A stretch of DNA of 64,000 nucleotides from Hygrophila difformis (GCA_030278955.1 JAOANR010000002.1:22802057-22866056), one strand, 5' to 3'. Positions 1-11,659 are shown, numbered from the stretch's first letter. Program-made: numbers and translations. The notes: a model not told the origin generated them from the sequence alone.

Positions 1-2322
1 AAATAAATTTATGATGAGAAGCATAGTCCGAAAATGACCCGGGGAAATCGAGCGCGAAAAACGGGGAAGGATAGAAGTCCGAAAGAGAGGAAAAAAGACC
101 CGACGGATCGGATCGCACGGACCCGCCCGGACCGCAGTCCAGGCGAGTCTCGCGCGCTGGCCGGGCGGGGTTTGGCTAAAAGGCGCGCCAACCCGGCGTG
201 GCCCTACAGGTTTTGGCAACTTGCGCGTTTTCGGCGATTTCTTACCATAATTCGACCTCCCGACTTTGGAAAGCAAATTTTGGTCGAAGGGAAAGCCTTT
301 AGGGCGACCTAGGGCTGCCTCCACCACCCTTTCATCAGTCACCAACCAGAAAATTCACTCTCAAACTCTCTCAAACTCTCCCCAAAGCCAAAACACTTTT
401 CGGAGACTTCCCGACGACTTTCCGATCACTTCCCGGCGACGAAAACCGACGGAGGAGGCGTAGAATACAAGATCCCTAGTGTTCTAATCTGTGGTAAGTC
501 GTTCATAGATTTCCATTTAAGTTTTTGAACCCGAAAACTCGATCTAACGTTGGATTTCTTCGTCCGACTCGAAATCGTGGCCAAAGTCGGAAGCTTGACG
601 TTGAGGAGATCCGTTCGTAGGATTTTGGACGAGCCAGCGACCTTAGGACGACCCAAAACTCTCTATCACTGTAAGTTGAGCCTTCCATATCAATACGGGT
701 GATTTCGGGGCGTCCGGTATAGGCGTAATGTAACGAAACGTAAAAATCGAACTTAAAAACCCCATCTTGCGCAGTTTCGGTAATCGGCCTAAAACTCATA
801 TTTCGAGGATTCAATCCGTGAAACTCAAAACTAGACTTTTAATCCTAACACATAAATCTAGGTTGTGTAAAAATTTCAGCCATTTTCGTTAACTTTTGCT
901 ATTTTAAATTGCATCGAAAAGAAACTGTTTTGACAAAACGTGTGGAAATCTGCCTATGAACATGTTCGAACTTAGTGAATTTATTTCTATATTTTCTATT
1001 CCGATTTGATCTTTACAATCTAACTGAAAGTTGTAGATAATCATGTCTAGTATGTGCATATTAAATTTCAGAATTTTTTAAGTCCATTTGATATGTTAAA
1101 ACGTCAAAATTTTGAACTGTGTCATACCTGAGTTCGGACAGATTTCTGATTGCATAGTAAAATCGATTTTTGACATGTTTCCTCAACTTATTTCGAAAAA
1201 GTTAAAACACGAAAGTTGTTCGTTAGGGTGTTTTGCATAAAGTGTGAAGATTTCAGAATTTTTGGACTTGAAACGGATTTTTAAATTAGAAAGGCGCAAA
1301 CTGTGACGCCAAGATACTTTTAAATCGAAGAGTTTTGAAATTTCGAAACGAACGGTCAAAGATTTGAAACACGATACATCTACACTTTTGAAAAACCCCG
1401 ATACATTAAATCTAAACGATACATGAGATACTTGGTGGAGGGTGAGTGCTCTGCAGGGTGCCCCTCTAGCCTTTTCTCTTCGGGCCTATAATGGACGAGA
1501 GAATTTGATGAAATATTACGCCAATCGGCGGGAGATACATGGCCTACTCTCTCGGGTTGTCCGTATGGATTTCTCGAGGCTCCGGAGTGTTACTGGGTAT
1601 GGCAGATACGGCTGCGGCCGCCGGATCACCGGCTATACAAGATACTTACGACACGGCTGCGGCCGCCGGATCACCGGCTATACAAAACACTGAGAAATGG
1701 TTACGTAACGGGGAAATAAAAGAATTAATATTTTTAAGTATTTATTTATGTTTGCATGTCTTTAAATTATGCATTTAAATTATGTCTTTAAATTTCATGG
1801 CATGACTAAATTATTATTGTGGATTAGATGCATGTTTAAATACACAATTAAAATTATTATTTCCTTTAAATTTGTGAATGCATGTTAGGAGTGAAATTTT
1901 AAATTATCTAATTAAATCCCTTTATTGCTATGTTAGGATCGACTTACTCAGTATTTTATATACTGATAAAATTGTTGTTTTCTCTTTTCTTTCAGAGTAC
2001 GGAGATAATGCATAGCATGTGCATTGGGGGATGGATTTACTAAACATTGTTCAATTGCTTTTTACGATACTTGCATAACGGGCATGTAAATCCCGAGTTT
2101 TGGCCATGTCGGCCCATTTTACATTTTTCCGCTGCGATACATTATTACTACTATATGTGTGGATGGTACTTATTATTTTTACATAGATTCCGGACTTGTT
2201 TTTAAATCTTTTTGCAATACCTATAGCCTTGCATCTCTTTGGCAAGCTCGGAGAATCCGTGTCTTGCTAGAGAGATGTGGCGGTGACATCCCGGCCTGGG
2301 TTATCAAATCCGGGGTGTTACA
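1..2322 (+). mobile_element. Ty3/gypsy LTR, 3' part, cut by window edge
   Basis: Long LTR missing roughly its first 250 bases beyond the left edge. It ends in CCGGGGTGTTACA, like the complete LTRs at 9009, 15288 and 25190. Around 500-640 it matches the inverted copy near 27240-27380 (a block reading GGCCAAAGTCGGAAGCTT). It has two GTAAG donor-like sites (GT at 494 and 671) and a TTTCTTTCAG acceptor-like site ending at 1995. Two tandem units at about 1608-1686 contain the hairpin GCCGG-atca-CCGGC. The end sits in a LINE, so the target duplication would be TATTT (2323-2327), but the left flank is outside the window. Solo LTR or full element cannot be decided. Confidence 0.85.
1608..1686 (+). 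repeat. Two GC-rich tandem units inside the LTR
   Basis: Two copies, about 46 bp apart, of a unit holding the GCGGCCGC octamer followed by the self-complementary GCCGG-atca-CCGGC. A single related unit occurs in the LTR at 15288 (near 17746, with GCCGG-attgt-CGGC). The array lies just upstream of the LTR's acceptor-like site, where the other LTR families carry different hairpin arrays. Confidence 0.8.
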
Positions 2323-4034
2323 TATTTGCTTGCCTAAAAGAGCCGTATTCATACTCCTAACTTTTCGCAAGCCCAACCCTTCATCATCACGGGGTTGAGA
2401 CATCTTGGTCCAGCTGACTAAATGCAGCCGACGTCCGACACCACCTTTCCAAATCCAATGAGAGATATAAGCATCAATAGCCTTATAAGTCCCTTGCGGC
2501 AGCCAATGGACTTGCATGGCATATGATGGCACTGCTGCTAGTACCGCTCGGGCGTTAGTAACTCGACCCGCTTTGTAAAGAAACTTGGATGCCCAAAGCG
2601 AGATGTGCCTCTCTAATTTTTTAAGGATGTAATCAAAGTGACCAAATCTCATACGGCCATGAATAATCGGGAACCCTAAATATTTTCCAAGATCCTCTGT
2701 GATACCAATCCGCAAATAATAGTAATCCAAGTCGCCACTTCTCCCTCTATCCATGGTGAAATAAAGGCCCGCGACTTGCTGGCATTGACTTTCATTCCTG
2801 CTCTTGACGTGAATCAATACAAAACATCCATTGTACACCTGACACTCTCCTCATTAGCGTGAGAGCATAATATCAAATCATCCGCAAATATCATATGTGA
2901 AATCCCAATGCCACCCGATCTCAGCGTGATCGGTCTACAGACCCCATCACTTATTTGCTCCGGAAATATTCTTGAAAATTTTTCCATAATAATCACAAAC
3001 AAGTATGGCGACAAAGGGGCCCCTTGTCTCAACCTCTTCCTGCTTTGATTTTTCCAACATGCCACCATTCCAAAGCAAAGCAAAAGAGGTAAATTTCACA
3101 CAAGCCATAATAAGAGCCCCGCACACTTCAGGTAAACTCAATTCCATTAAGCATTGTTCCAAGAAATCCCAACTAACAGAGTCGTGTTCTTTGGCCAGAT
3201 CAATTTTCAATACCACCCCCTGGCAACGCGTTCGACGATTCTCCATAGAAGAGACCAGCTCTTGGAGAAGCATACCATTATCACAGGTACCCTACCCGGA
3301 TGGATAGCTGTCTGGGCAGGGCCTATGTACTCAGAAAGGATCGGACGAAGTCTATTCACCAAAACCTTGGTGATGATTTTATAAGTGAAGTTGCAAAGCG
3401 TCAATAGCATGAACTGCGAGAGACTTCGAGGAACATCAACTTTTGGTATTAAACACATTAAAGCGTGTGCCATCTCATCCGGAATCACTAACATGTTGGC
3501 CACTTGAATGAACATACTATAAACATCATCCCCAAGAAGGTGCCAGTATCTCTTATAAAAAATAACCAGGAAGCCATCGGGACCACGGGCCGCGAAATCA
3601 TGCATTTGGTGCAAAGCAACATCAACCTCCTTCTTCTCATAGGGCCTAGCCAGATCATCAATTGCCACAACTAGCAGCGCCTCCAAAGGGGGTATATCCT
3701 CACCAATACTGTTCGCCGTGGTCTGCTCAAATATGCTGTGAAAATATTGCACATGTATCCTCAACTCCTCTTGATCTGTGGACGATCTTCCTTCTTCCAA
3801 TTCTAAACCATAGATACGACTGTGCTTGCGCCGAACCTTAGTTTGTGCATGGAAATATTTAGTATTCCTATCACCCCACTTGACCCAACGGTCCCTGGCT
3901 TTCTGGTACCAGAGGAGCTCTTCTTGATATAAGGCGAGCTCCAATTCAGCTTTTAACTCACTCTCCAGCCTACGCATGCATGTCGAATCCACTCTATCCC
4001 AGACTCGCTCAATCCCCATGATACGGCGTTTCAA
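2323..4034 (-). pseudogene. LINE ORF2 remnant: reverse transcriptase
   Basis: Reverse transcriptase of a plant L1-type LINE, which would copy its own RNA at a nicked genomic site. Recognisable blocks, in minus-strand order: an N-terminal helical linker (about 4034-3700), RT blocks with VLKIDLAKEHDSVSWDF (about 3200), FADD (about 2905, the catalytic metal-binding pair, still present), and the C-terminal extension ending at the LTR insertion after the residues LLGKQI. At least three frames are needed to read through, with breaks near 3250, 3000 and 2830, so it cannot be functional. The block A tyrosine usually seen before D is H here. Confidence 0.85.
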
Positions 4035-4046
4035 AATGCAGATTCT

Positions 4047-5114
4047 TCACCCTATATCACCGAAGGTCGAAAAATTAAACTCACCAGATAAGCCTCGCAC
4101 ACGGCTCAATGAGCTGATGAGATCGCCCTCCCCCTCATGTATCCCATCCTTTACAACATTTTCATATTCCACATGAGTGGCCCAAGCCGCCTCCCACCGA
4201 AAAGGTCGTGCCCCCATATATCTAATTCTATTACCACAAGTCAATTTAAGTGGAGAATGGTCCGAACCTAGTCGGGGGAGTAGACCAATCCTACCCTCTG
4301 GGAAAAGTAATGTCCAGTCCAAGTTGGCAACACCTCTGTCTAATCTTTTAGCAACCCGACGTCCCTCAACTGTCCTGGACCAATTAGTTGTCGGACCAAT
4401 TGTAGGGACAACTAGTAGTTCACAATCCCCGAGTAATTGACGAAATATCTCCGCACGACTTTCCAGATAAACCACATCTTCTGCTTTTTGATGTGTCGTG
4501 ATTTCATTCCAATCCATTATCACAAACCAAGGGCCCGACTGAATAGAAGCAACATGCCTCAAATCATCCCAATTAGATAATCGACGCTAATAGTTCGGAT
4601 CCGCATAGATAGTCGACATAGTCCACTTACAATTACATCAACTCAATTCAAAAGTAAGAATCTGAGGCCTAACATCGAGCAAACGACGGCTATATGGGGT
4701 CCCTTGAGCTTGTAGCACCCACAAACCTCCAGCATGCCGAATTGCTTCCTGAATATGGATACTAACATATCCCTTTCTAGAAAAAAAATATCGAACATGT
4801 TCAAAGGAGCCCTGAGATTCCATTAAACATAGCAAATCTAGTTTATGTTGTTGTAGGAACGTTCCCATCCACCGTCAAACACCTCGACTCATTAATCCCC
4901 TCACATTCCAAGAAATCAAATTAAAATCAACAAACTCCATAGGAAACAATGCATGAATATAGGGACCAGTACTTCTCACATACCAGTCCCCCTTAACTGG
5001 AACAATAGCCCCAAACATATCTCCCACAGCTGAAGACGAGGGAGTACCATTCCCAGATTCTTTCCTGCTCAACCTTTGATCCCGCTGACATGGCTCTTCT
5101 CTAGTTTCCGACAC
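4047..5114 (-). pseudogene. LINE ORF2 remnant: AP-type endonuclease
   Basis: Endonuclease half of the same LINE ORF2. The piece 4047-4562 carries the family's late motifs: MDWNEI (usually GDFNEI), RLDR and SDHSPL, which contribute to metal and phosphate binding in exonuclease-endonuclease-phosphatase folds. The pieces 4638-4868 and 4875-5114 carry the N-terminal part, including ISWNVRGL near the start and LLCLMES with the catalytic-type glutamate. Stops and frame changes separate the three pieces. It is not an active nuclease. Confidence 0.8.
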
Positions 5115-5232
5115 CTTCTCTCTTCAGGAGGCACTGGCCTGTCGTCCGGAAAATCCTTGGTTTGGCATTGTGTTTCTTCATTGCGATCCCTTATTTTATT
5201 CGAACTCTTATTTTCTGTCAGACCACTGTGAT

Positions 5233-5978
5233 CTATTCACCATACACCTCATCAAAATATCTCGGTGCTGGATCATCCTCCTCCATCAAATCAACCTTGG
5301 CCTTGCCCTTGTTCAAGTTGACGGGAGCACCACTACCCGAAGCCTCTCCAACACCCGCCTCCGTCTGATTAGTAGTACTTTCATTCCCTTGCACTTTCCC
5401 ATAATCCCTCTCCTCAGCGGATGACTTATTAGTATGTGGACAGTCACATTGGAAGTGGCCATACCGTCCACAACTAGTATAAATTAGGTGAAGCCCCTCA
5501 TAAGCAATTCGAATACACCCTTCTCGCACCAGAAACTTGCCCATGACAGGCTTTTCCAAATCCAATTCCACACAAACTCCAGCAAATTCCGCCCTGTCCG
5601 CATTCGAGGTAGCTGCATCAAATTTCACAACTTTACCAATTCTAGACGCCAATGTCGTGAGAATATCCTTCCAAAAGTATGAGAGAGTTAAACCATACAA
5701 CCTAACCCATACTAATGTTTTATTAACCTGCGTCTTTGCAGGATCAAAATCTCTAGACTAGGTCATAACAGCCACATAGTGATCAAAAAGCATCCATGGC
5801 CCTCTGTAACCACCCTATCTCTATCAGCATCCAATTCGAATCTTACCACAAAACATCCATAACAAACGCCAATAAGATCAAAGGATCCCTTAACCTTCCA
5901 TAGCCGCCCCAATCGTTCCTTCATGACTTTGTATCCCACCGTTGTTCCCAATATTTTAATGACAAGCGCCCTTCCCAT
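5233..5978 (-). pseudogene. LINE ORF1 remnant: DUF4283/CCHC RNA-binding protein
   Basis: ORF1 of the LINE, a nucleic-acid chaperone-like protein that coats the element RNA. The piece 5763-5978 matches the DUF4283 region of plant LINE ORF1 proteins (IKILGTTVGYKVMKERL, then a CFVVRF strand). The piece 5233-5700 continues with the second half of that domain and a zinc knuckle of form CGRYGHFQCDC, in which the first of the usual cysteines is replaced (TSCGRYGH). A frame break and stop lie between the pieces. Weak coding similarity continues upstream to about 6181. Confidence 0.75.
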
Positions 5979-6283
5979 GGACGACAGGCTTCCTCGAATA
6001 TCGATTCATCTCGCGTAGAAGTCCAGGTTGACCCTCTTCCACCGACGTCCTCACCAGATTTTCCACAAGAAAATCCCTATCAAAGGAAGGCACCTGAATC
6101 TCTATCTTATCCTTCCGGAGTGCATCCCAGAATGAGGCGCCTGTTCCGATGTCTGGCGGTCGAGCGGCCGTTGTCCGAAGTCATGAAATTAGCTTATTCT
6201 TATAGTTCACTTAAAACTATGCTTATGCATAATTTTATTGCTTTGAAAGACATAATATTTTTGTCTAGGTGGTAGGGGGTGAG

Positions 6284-6885
6284 TAGGGGTGGTAAAAAAG
6301 GGTATACCGAAATACCATTACCGATACCGTAACGTACCGAAATTTTTGGTATGGGTAAAAAGCATACCGATACCAATACCGAATATTTCGGTATACCGGT
6401 TTTCGGTATACAGAATTTCAATTTCCTATAATATATACCGTTACCGTACCGAAAATTATATTTACCGAAAAATACCAAAATATACCGACAATACGAAAAA
6501 ATATAATAAGGTTTACATACCGAAAAATACGTTACATATCCTTACAAATCAGCATACTAAACCTACCTGAAAAAATCAATACCGGAACATATTCCAATCA
6601 CGGGTATACCGAAAATTACTTAAATTGGCTCTTCAAAGTTCCGAATGTCTTAATACAATAATAAACATTAAATTTTAAAATAATGTTGAACTTAATGTTT
6701 CGGTATTACGGTATACCGAAATGCCAAAAATCTCGTATGCCCATACCATTACCCTACCGTTTCCTTCGGCCTACCTAAATTTCTGTATACCTAAATTTCG
6801 GCATATCTAAATTTCATTATTTTTCAGTAATTTCCAATACGGTACGCTCGGTATACCGAGTTTTCGGTATTTTTTTCCACCTCAA
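6284..6885. mobile_element. hAT-like MITE rich in GGTATACCG
   Basis: A 602-bp element with ends TAGGGGTGGTAAAAAA and, on the other strand, TTGAGGTGGAAAAAAA. It is flanked by an 8-bp target duplication with one mismatch: GGGGTGAG (6276-6283) and GGGGTTAG (6886-6893). The TAGGGGTGG end and 8-bp duplication fit the hAT superfamily. The interior is full of self-complementary GGTATACCG and TTCGGTAT words in both orientations, and has no plausible transposase, so it is non-autonomous. Confidence 0.75.
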
Positions 6886-6893
6886 GGGGTTAG

Positions 6894-7261
6894 GGTTGAT
6901 GTTTTTATCTTTTGATTTCTCTTAAAAAAATGATTAGAAAAAGTAACTTTAGAAATTATAAGATTATCCGTCCATTTATCCATTAAAATCCGAATCTGTC
7001 ATATATACATCCTATATCTATCCCGTATCCATATCCCGAAATATTCGAATCGTATTTATACCCGGCGTATTCTTATTCGATTATGTATTCGACAAAAAAA
7101 TATGGGATATAATACGGGAAGAGTAGTATCATCCCGCTTTCACCCATACTATAGCTAGTTCTTTAGATGCTCCCCTTCAGCTTGTCTAGTATTTTAACTA
7201 TATTAGAATAATGAGATTAGTGCTAAATATGTATTTTATAGATGTTATTTAGAATTTTTAC

Positions 7262-7304
<43 letters not shown>

Positions 7305-7514
7305 TTTTAGTTTTGTTTGTCTCAATTGTGGTTAAATTTTGGTAACTACCTATGGAGAAGTCATGAGAGACCGCTTATGGAAGTACCTTGAAGAATCATG
7401 GAAGTTTTCATATTTTCATCATCCCAAAGATCTATAAATATGCTCTTGCCAATTCATTCCATGGGGTGTACATATTAAGAGATTTTGAGAGCATATTGTT
7501 TAGATTGATAGGTT
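6894..7514. other. Non-coding stretch with MITE-like debris
   Basis: No gene is visible. About 6990-7150 is made of CGGGATAT, ATTCGAAT and related words like the ends of plant hAT-type MITEs, but I could not define its termini. A TTTA microsatellite follows, then unique-looking sequence with a CTATAAATA at 7432-7440. The segment resumes after the LINE at 22438. Confidence 0.5.
7262..7307. repeat. (TTTA)n microsatellite
   Basis: About eleven uninterrupted TTTA units ending in TTTTAG. Confidence 0.95.
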
Positions 7515-7532
7515 TTCATTTTATGTATTCTT
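7515..7532. repeat. Left target duplication of split LINE
   Basis: TTCATTTTATGTATTCTT, repeated with one mismatch at 22420-22437. It directly abuts the poly-T (reverse poly-A tail) of the LINE. Confidence 0.85.
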
Positions 7533-9008
7533 TTTTTTTGGTAACATAGCCTGAGAAGACGAGCAAAGAAGAGAAAATAAAAAAGAACAAGCGTCAAAAG
7601 AAAATAAGAAAATTACACCAATCGAACATAAGTAGCAGCACTAGCATCTTTTGCCACAAGGTGAGAGATATCATCCGGAGGAAAGGCCCATGTGGTATAG
7701 AAATCTTCCAACCGAACTGCCCTTTTAGCTAGACCGTCAGCAACTTAATTTTCTTCACGATACACATGCCGAAGAATACATCCATCTATGCTCCCAATCA
7801 ACTCACGAACTTCCTTAATCATAGGCTAAAGATGGTGGCGGAGCATCACCACACCGAGCACAAGGCGTACTACTTCAAGGGAGTCGACATAACAAATCCT
7901 CAATGAATCACCAAAATGCTTTGCCATGAGGAGACCAAAACGAAGGGCCAATAATTCTACTTCCATAATAGATCGAATGCCCAAAGCCCCACTACAAGCC
8001 CTCACCCACTTCCCCCTACCAGTTCGCACCATTGCAGCGAACGCAACACGAGGGGGCGCGGACGACGCACCCGTCCGCATGCAGCACCAGACCATCCACC
8101 CCTTCCTCGTTCCACGAAATAGTTTTCTGAATCCGAGCCTTCCCAAAGAGAACCTCGCGCTTTTCCAGCTGCCTTAGCAGCTGCATAACCTTAGCCAAGA
8201 TTTTGTCGTGACCAAGCTGAGCTCCCTGAAAGATCATGTCGTTACGATGACACCAGACTGTCCATAAGATGGCAAGAAATCTGGCACCCCAAGACCTCCA
8301 AGCCCACTCACTCTAATGTCGACAATCAAGTGTGCTCACTCCCTCAAGAATAGGTCGGAGGAAGAAGCCACTCTTTCTCCAGACTTGATCGGCCCAAGAA
8401 CAAAGAAATAAAGCATGCTTCTAGTCATCTACTTCCACTGCACAGATTGTGCACAAAGGGCTAGCAGCTAAGCCACGCCGAAATCTCAACTCATTACATG
8501 GTAAAGACCCATGTCCAAGTATCCATAAGAGAACTCCAATCTTTTCCGGAATATCTCTTCTCCACATCCACGCCCAACCAGGCGCTTGCTCCCCCCCTAC
8601 ACGAAGCCAATCATATCCCGAACTAACACTATACACCTCTTTCAAGTTAACCCTCCAATGCAAGACATCAGGTATTCGGGCATTAAGAAAAGGTGTCGGA
8701 GCTTTCTCAATATTTTCCTTAAGCTCGACAGGAAGCCAAGAATAGACCCGGCTCAAGTTCCATCGGCCATTGTCCATCACATCTCTAACGCAAAGATTCA
8801 TATCATGCACATCAATGAAGGGCACATGGTCAACCATGCAGTGCCCTTCCCACCATGGCGAGAACCAAAATGAACTGGAGCCATTTCCCACACGAACTCC
8901 ATACGCAGTGCCAAAGATATCACCAACCTTAACCAAAGATCGCCATATCTTAGAACCTTTATAGTGAGGCCGTGGCATCACTCCCAGATCAAGCTCATAT
9001 TTTGCCCA
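7533..9008 (-). mobile_element. 5'-truncated LINE, 3' segment (RT tail, RNase H, poly-A)
   Basis: Minus-strand LINE 3' part, ending in a poly-A tail (poly-T at 7533-7539). The piece 8421-8981 has the RT C-terminal extension and a zf-RVT block (LRFRRGLAASPLCTICAVEVDD: cysteines conserved). The piece about 7826-8237 is an RNase H (RVT_3) remnant with the ADG start motif and a late aspartate in CYVDSLEVVRLV. Frames are broken. It continues after the inserted LTR elements at 22017-22419. Reading across the insertion, the protein joins exactly at the duplicated GCCCA: AMWA on the right side, KYELDLG on the left side. Confidence 0.9.
7826..8981 (-). pseudogene. LINE RT tail and RNase H remnant
   Basis: C-terminal half of LINE ORF2. 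From 8981 downward: a YKGSKIWRSLV segment, then GVRVGNGSSSFWFSPWW (the conserved GNGxxxxFWxxxW block), then the zinc-binding zf-RVT cysteines near 8440. A frame change follows and then the RNase H-like block to about 7826 with the catalytic-type aspartates (LHADGC and CYVDS). RNase H would remove the RNA template during target-primed reverse transcription. Stops and shifts near 8410 and 8240 make it non-functional. Confidence 0.8.
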
Positions 9009-9567
9009 TGTAATACCCGAGAATTTTCCAACATAAAATAAATAAATAAATTAAATAAATAAATAAATAAATATAATAAAAATGATAAATGGATAAAGAA
9101 TCATAAAAGATGAGAAATGGAATTTCAATTTAAAAGAAAACAAAATTCCGAGAACCCGGGAAGCCGAAGGCAATTTAATTGAATAAATGGTTACACGGGG
9201 ACCCGACATCGATGGACTCAATAACTCGAGTCCAAACATAAATTTAGGTCCGAATAAAATTAGGATAGGAAATCGGAGCCCGAATATACCCCGGGAATCG
9301 GAATTCGGGAGCATAGAGGGATAGAAACCCGAAAGAGAGGCGGAAAAGCACGACGGATCGCACGACCCGCCCAGACCGAAGTCCAGGCGAGAGTCGCGCG
9401 GTGGCCGCGCGGTGAAGAGGGAAGACCGCGCCACGACCGCGCCACTTGACAGATTCGCCCGTTGCGCGAATCTCTCGCCCGAACGCGGATTTTTCGACTT
9501 TCGGTTGAACGTCTCTCGACCCAAGACCCTTGGGGTCAGATTTTGGACGCCCTAGGTCTTAAATATC

Positions 9568-9575
9568 TATAAATA
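9568..9575 (+). promoter_or_regulatory. Probable LTR TATA box
   Basis: TATAAATA after a GC-rich stretch and about 35 bp upstream of the transcribed-looking AACCCTAC region. The same box is at 13396-13403 in the right LTR. No transcript start can be confirmed from sequence. Confidence 0.6.
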
Positions 9576-10862
9576 AGACCTCCTAAGAGCTCCGAATACA
9601 TTTGAAACCCTACGAAATCTTTCTATACGTCGAAACCCTAATTCCGGAGTCGTCGGAGGCACAACACCGAGAGGAGGAACTGACTTGGACGAAATTGGAG
9701 ACCCCCGTCGCTGTGGTAAGCCTTGATCCATTCTTTTTCATATGTGATTCGAAAACGAATCTTAAATTCGATCTTTTTCTATTCTAAACCCCCGATCCGA
9801 ATCGAGAGCGAAGAACCCGACAAACGGAGAGGATAAACGGAGGACGGGAAGCCACGCCTCCGAATCGAAGATCCCGGACGCTCAACAATTTGTAAGTTAA
9901 CGCTTACTTTGGTTTTGGGTTGTTAAAAGATTCAAACATATAGATCGAATGGAACCCTATCTAAAATCTGTCTACACCGGCGCAGTGTTTTTGTTGAATT
10001 TATTCGAACCCCTTAAAGCGTTCAAACGAGAAAACTTAAAACACGAAAAACATTCCTAAGACACTGATCTAGCTCCTGTAAAAATTTCATAATTTTTCAT
10101 CGTGTTTTGATATCCGAAACTGATCGTAAACGAGCCTGCTTTAGATTTAGACCTTGAAACGATGATAGATTCTTTATTCGAACTTGTTGGTGATTTCTAC
10201 CTTAGATCTAGACCGATCTAGGCTTGGCATTGAACATAAGAGTTGTAGATCTATACGTTATGAATACCTCCATAAAATTTCAGAAATTTTCATGATGATT
10301 TGATATAAGAAAACCACCCAAACCGAACTGGTTGAAATCGGATCTTGAAAACCGGACAGAACATAGGTTCGAACTTGTTGACGTTTTTGACTAGAGTTCT
10401 AGGCCGAATTAGATCGTTAGCCGAACATGAAAGTTGTAGATAATTGACCTAAGATGATCTCTGAAAAATTTCATCAAATTTGGAGTTGAATTGCTATGAT
10501 AGAATTCAAAATCTTGAAACTGAGTTATATGAAATTCGGACAGAACAGTACTTCTGTGAAAATTAGTGTTTTTGACCTATTTCCGTATCTCGGATCGACA
10601 AAGTTAAAACACGAAAGTTGTAGATCTCGACGTTTTGGAGTCAGTCGTGAAATTTCAGAATTTTTGAAATTAAATCTGATTTTAGACAATTTTTAGAGTA
10701 AACTGTGGTTGACCGAGTCAAAACTTGAAACCTTGTGGAAACGGTGAAATTAACCTTTGAGGTTGAAACGGATAGAAATACTTTGAAATACGATACACGA
10801 AACGAGAAGATTAAAATATTGCGGGTTATGACTAAGCTAGATACTGTCAATGTTCTCTGCGG

Positions 10863-11026
10863 CTTGGGACATAAGAGCCCAAGTGTATGTCTAGGTTGAC
10901 GTAAGAGCCCTAGCGAAACAGTGATCGTATGGCTAGCGGACGGATTAACTCTAACTAAACGATCGACCATGATACCTGTGGACATAAGAGCCCAGGCGTA
11001 AGGCTGGCGGACATAAGAGCCCTAGC
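10863..11026 (+). repeat. Tandem stem-loop array in left LTR
   Basis: Repeated loop GACATAAGAGCC (or GACGTAAGAGCC) flanked by short complementary stems that differ between copies: CTTGGG/CCCAAG (10863-10883), CTAGG/CCTAG (10891-10913), CCTG/CAGG (10975-10996), GCTGG/CTAGC with one G-U pair (11003-11026). A degenerate copy lies near 10932. The right LTR repeats the array at 14691-14854, and the LTR at 25190 has a related one. Confidence 0.85.
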
Positions 11027-11659
11027 GGTGGTGATCTGTAAAAGATATGAAACGAGAAGTTGCGAGAATTCCAAATTAAATCTGTATTAAATTGTGCTGT
11101 TAAATTTATGGCCACTTAGTTAATTACGTTGCAAGCTATATGATGATCTTATGAATCCCTATTTCTAAATTATGCGATTACATGAATTATTATGCACACG
11201 TTTTCATTAAATTTAAATAAAGGCTTTGAAACCTCATAATCTTGTATGTGTTAACTTACTCAGCACGTAGTGCTGACCAAAACCGTTTTTTTTTTCCCTG
11301 TTTCTTTCAGAGCCGAAGAATATGCATCATCATATGCATTCATGGGAATTTTGGGGAAATGCTTTATTTGTAAATGATACGTTAGACTAGAAATTGCATG
11401 AACGGGCCTGTTTTAACCCGTATTCTGGCCGTGTTGGCTATATTTAAATTCCGCTGCATCATACTTATGTAAATATTATTTTCCGCTGCAACTTTAATGT
11501 ACTATTTTTAAATTATATATAAACGGGCTGTTTGAATATTTAAATTCTGAAAAACCATAGCCTTGCATCTCTTTAACAAGCTCGGAGAAACCGTGTCTTG
11601 CTAGGGAGGTGTGGCGGTGACATCCCGACCTGGGTGACCAAAAACCGGGGTGTTACAAA

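Larger units (their letters stand above)
2323..6181 (-). mobile_element. L1-type LINE, degenerate, 3' part off-window
   Basis: Minus-strand non-LTR retrotransposon in the order ORF1 (DUF4283-like region, CCHC knuckle), AP endonuclease, reverse transcriptase. Frameshifts and stops break every part. The LTR at 1-2322 interrupts it within the RT C-terminal extension, so the 3' end lies off the left edge. The 5' boundary near 6181 is placed where protein similarity stops. No target duplication can be checked. Confidence 0.85.
9009..11656 (+). repeat. Left LTR of outer element
   Basis: 2648 bp, TGTAATACCCG to GGGTGTTACA. It contains, in order: an AT-rich start, a GC-rich segment with inverted GCGCGGTGGCCGCGC (about 9396), a TATA box (9568), two GTAAG donor-like sites (GT at 9716 and 9892), about four degenerate copies of a roughly 190-bp block with the words AAAGTTGTAGAT and AAATTTCAGAATTTTT (about 10040-10690), a stem-loop array (10863-11026), and a pyrimidine-rich acceptor-like site TTTCTTTCAG ending at 11310. 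Confidence 0.93.

Noticed and set aside
9051..9524. Long minus-strand open frames in the LTRs (also 12783-13352)
   Set aside because: They occur identically in both LTR copies, run through U3 and AT-rich sequence, match no protein family and lie antisense to the element.
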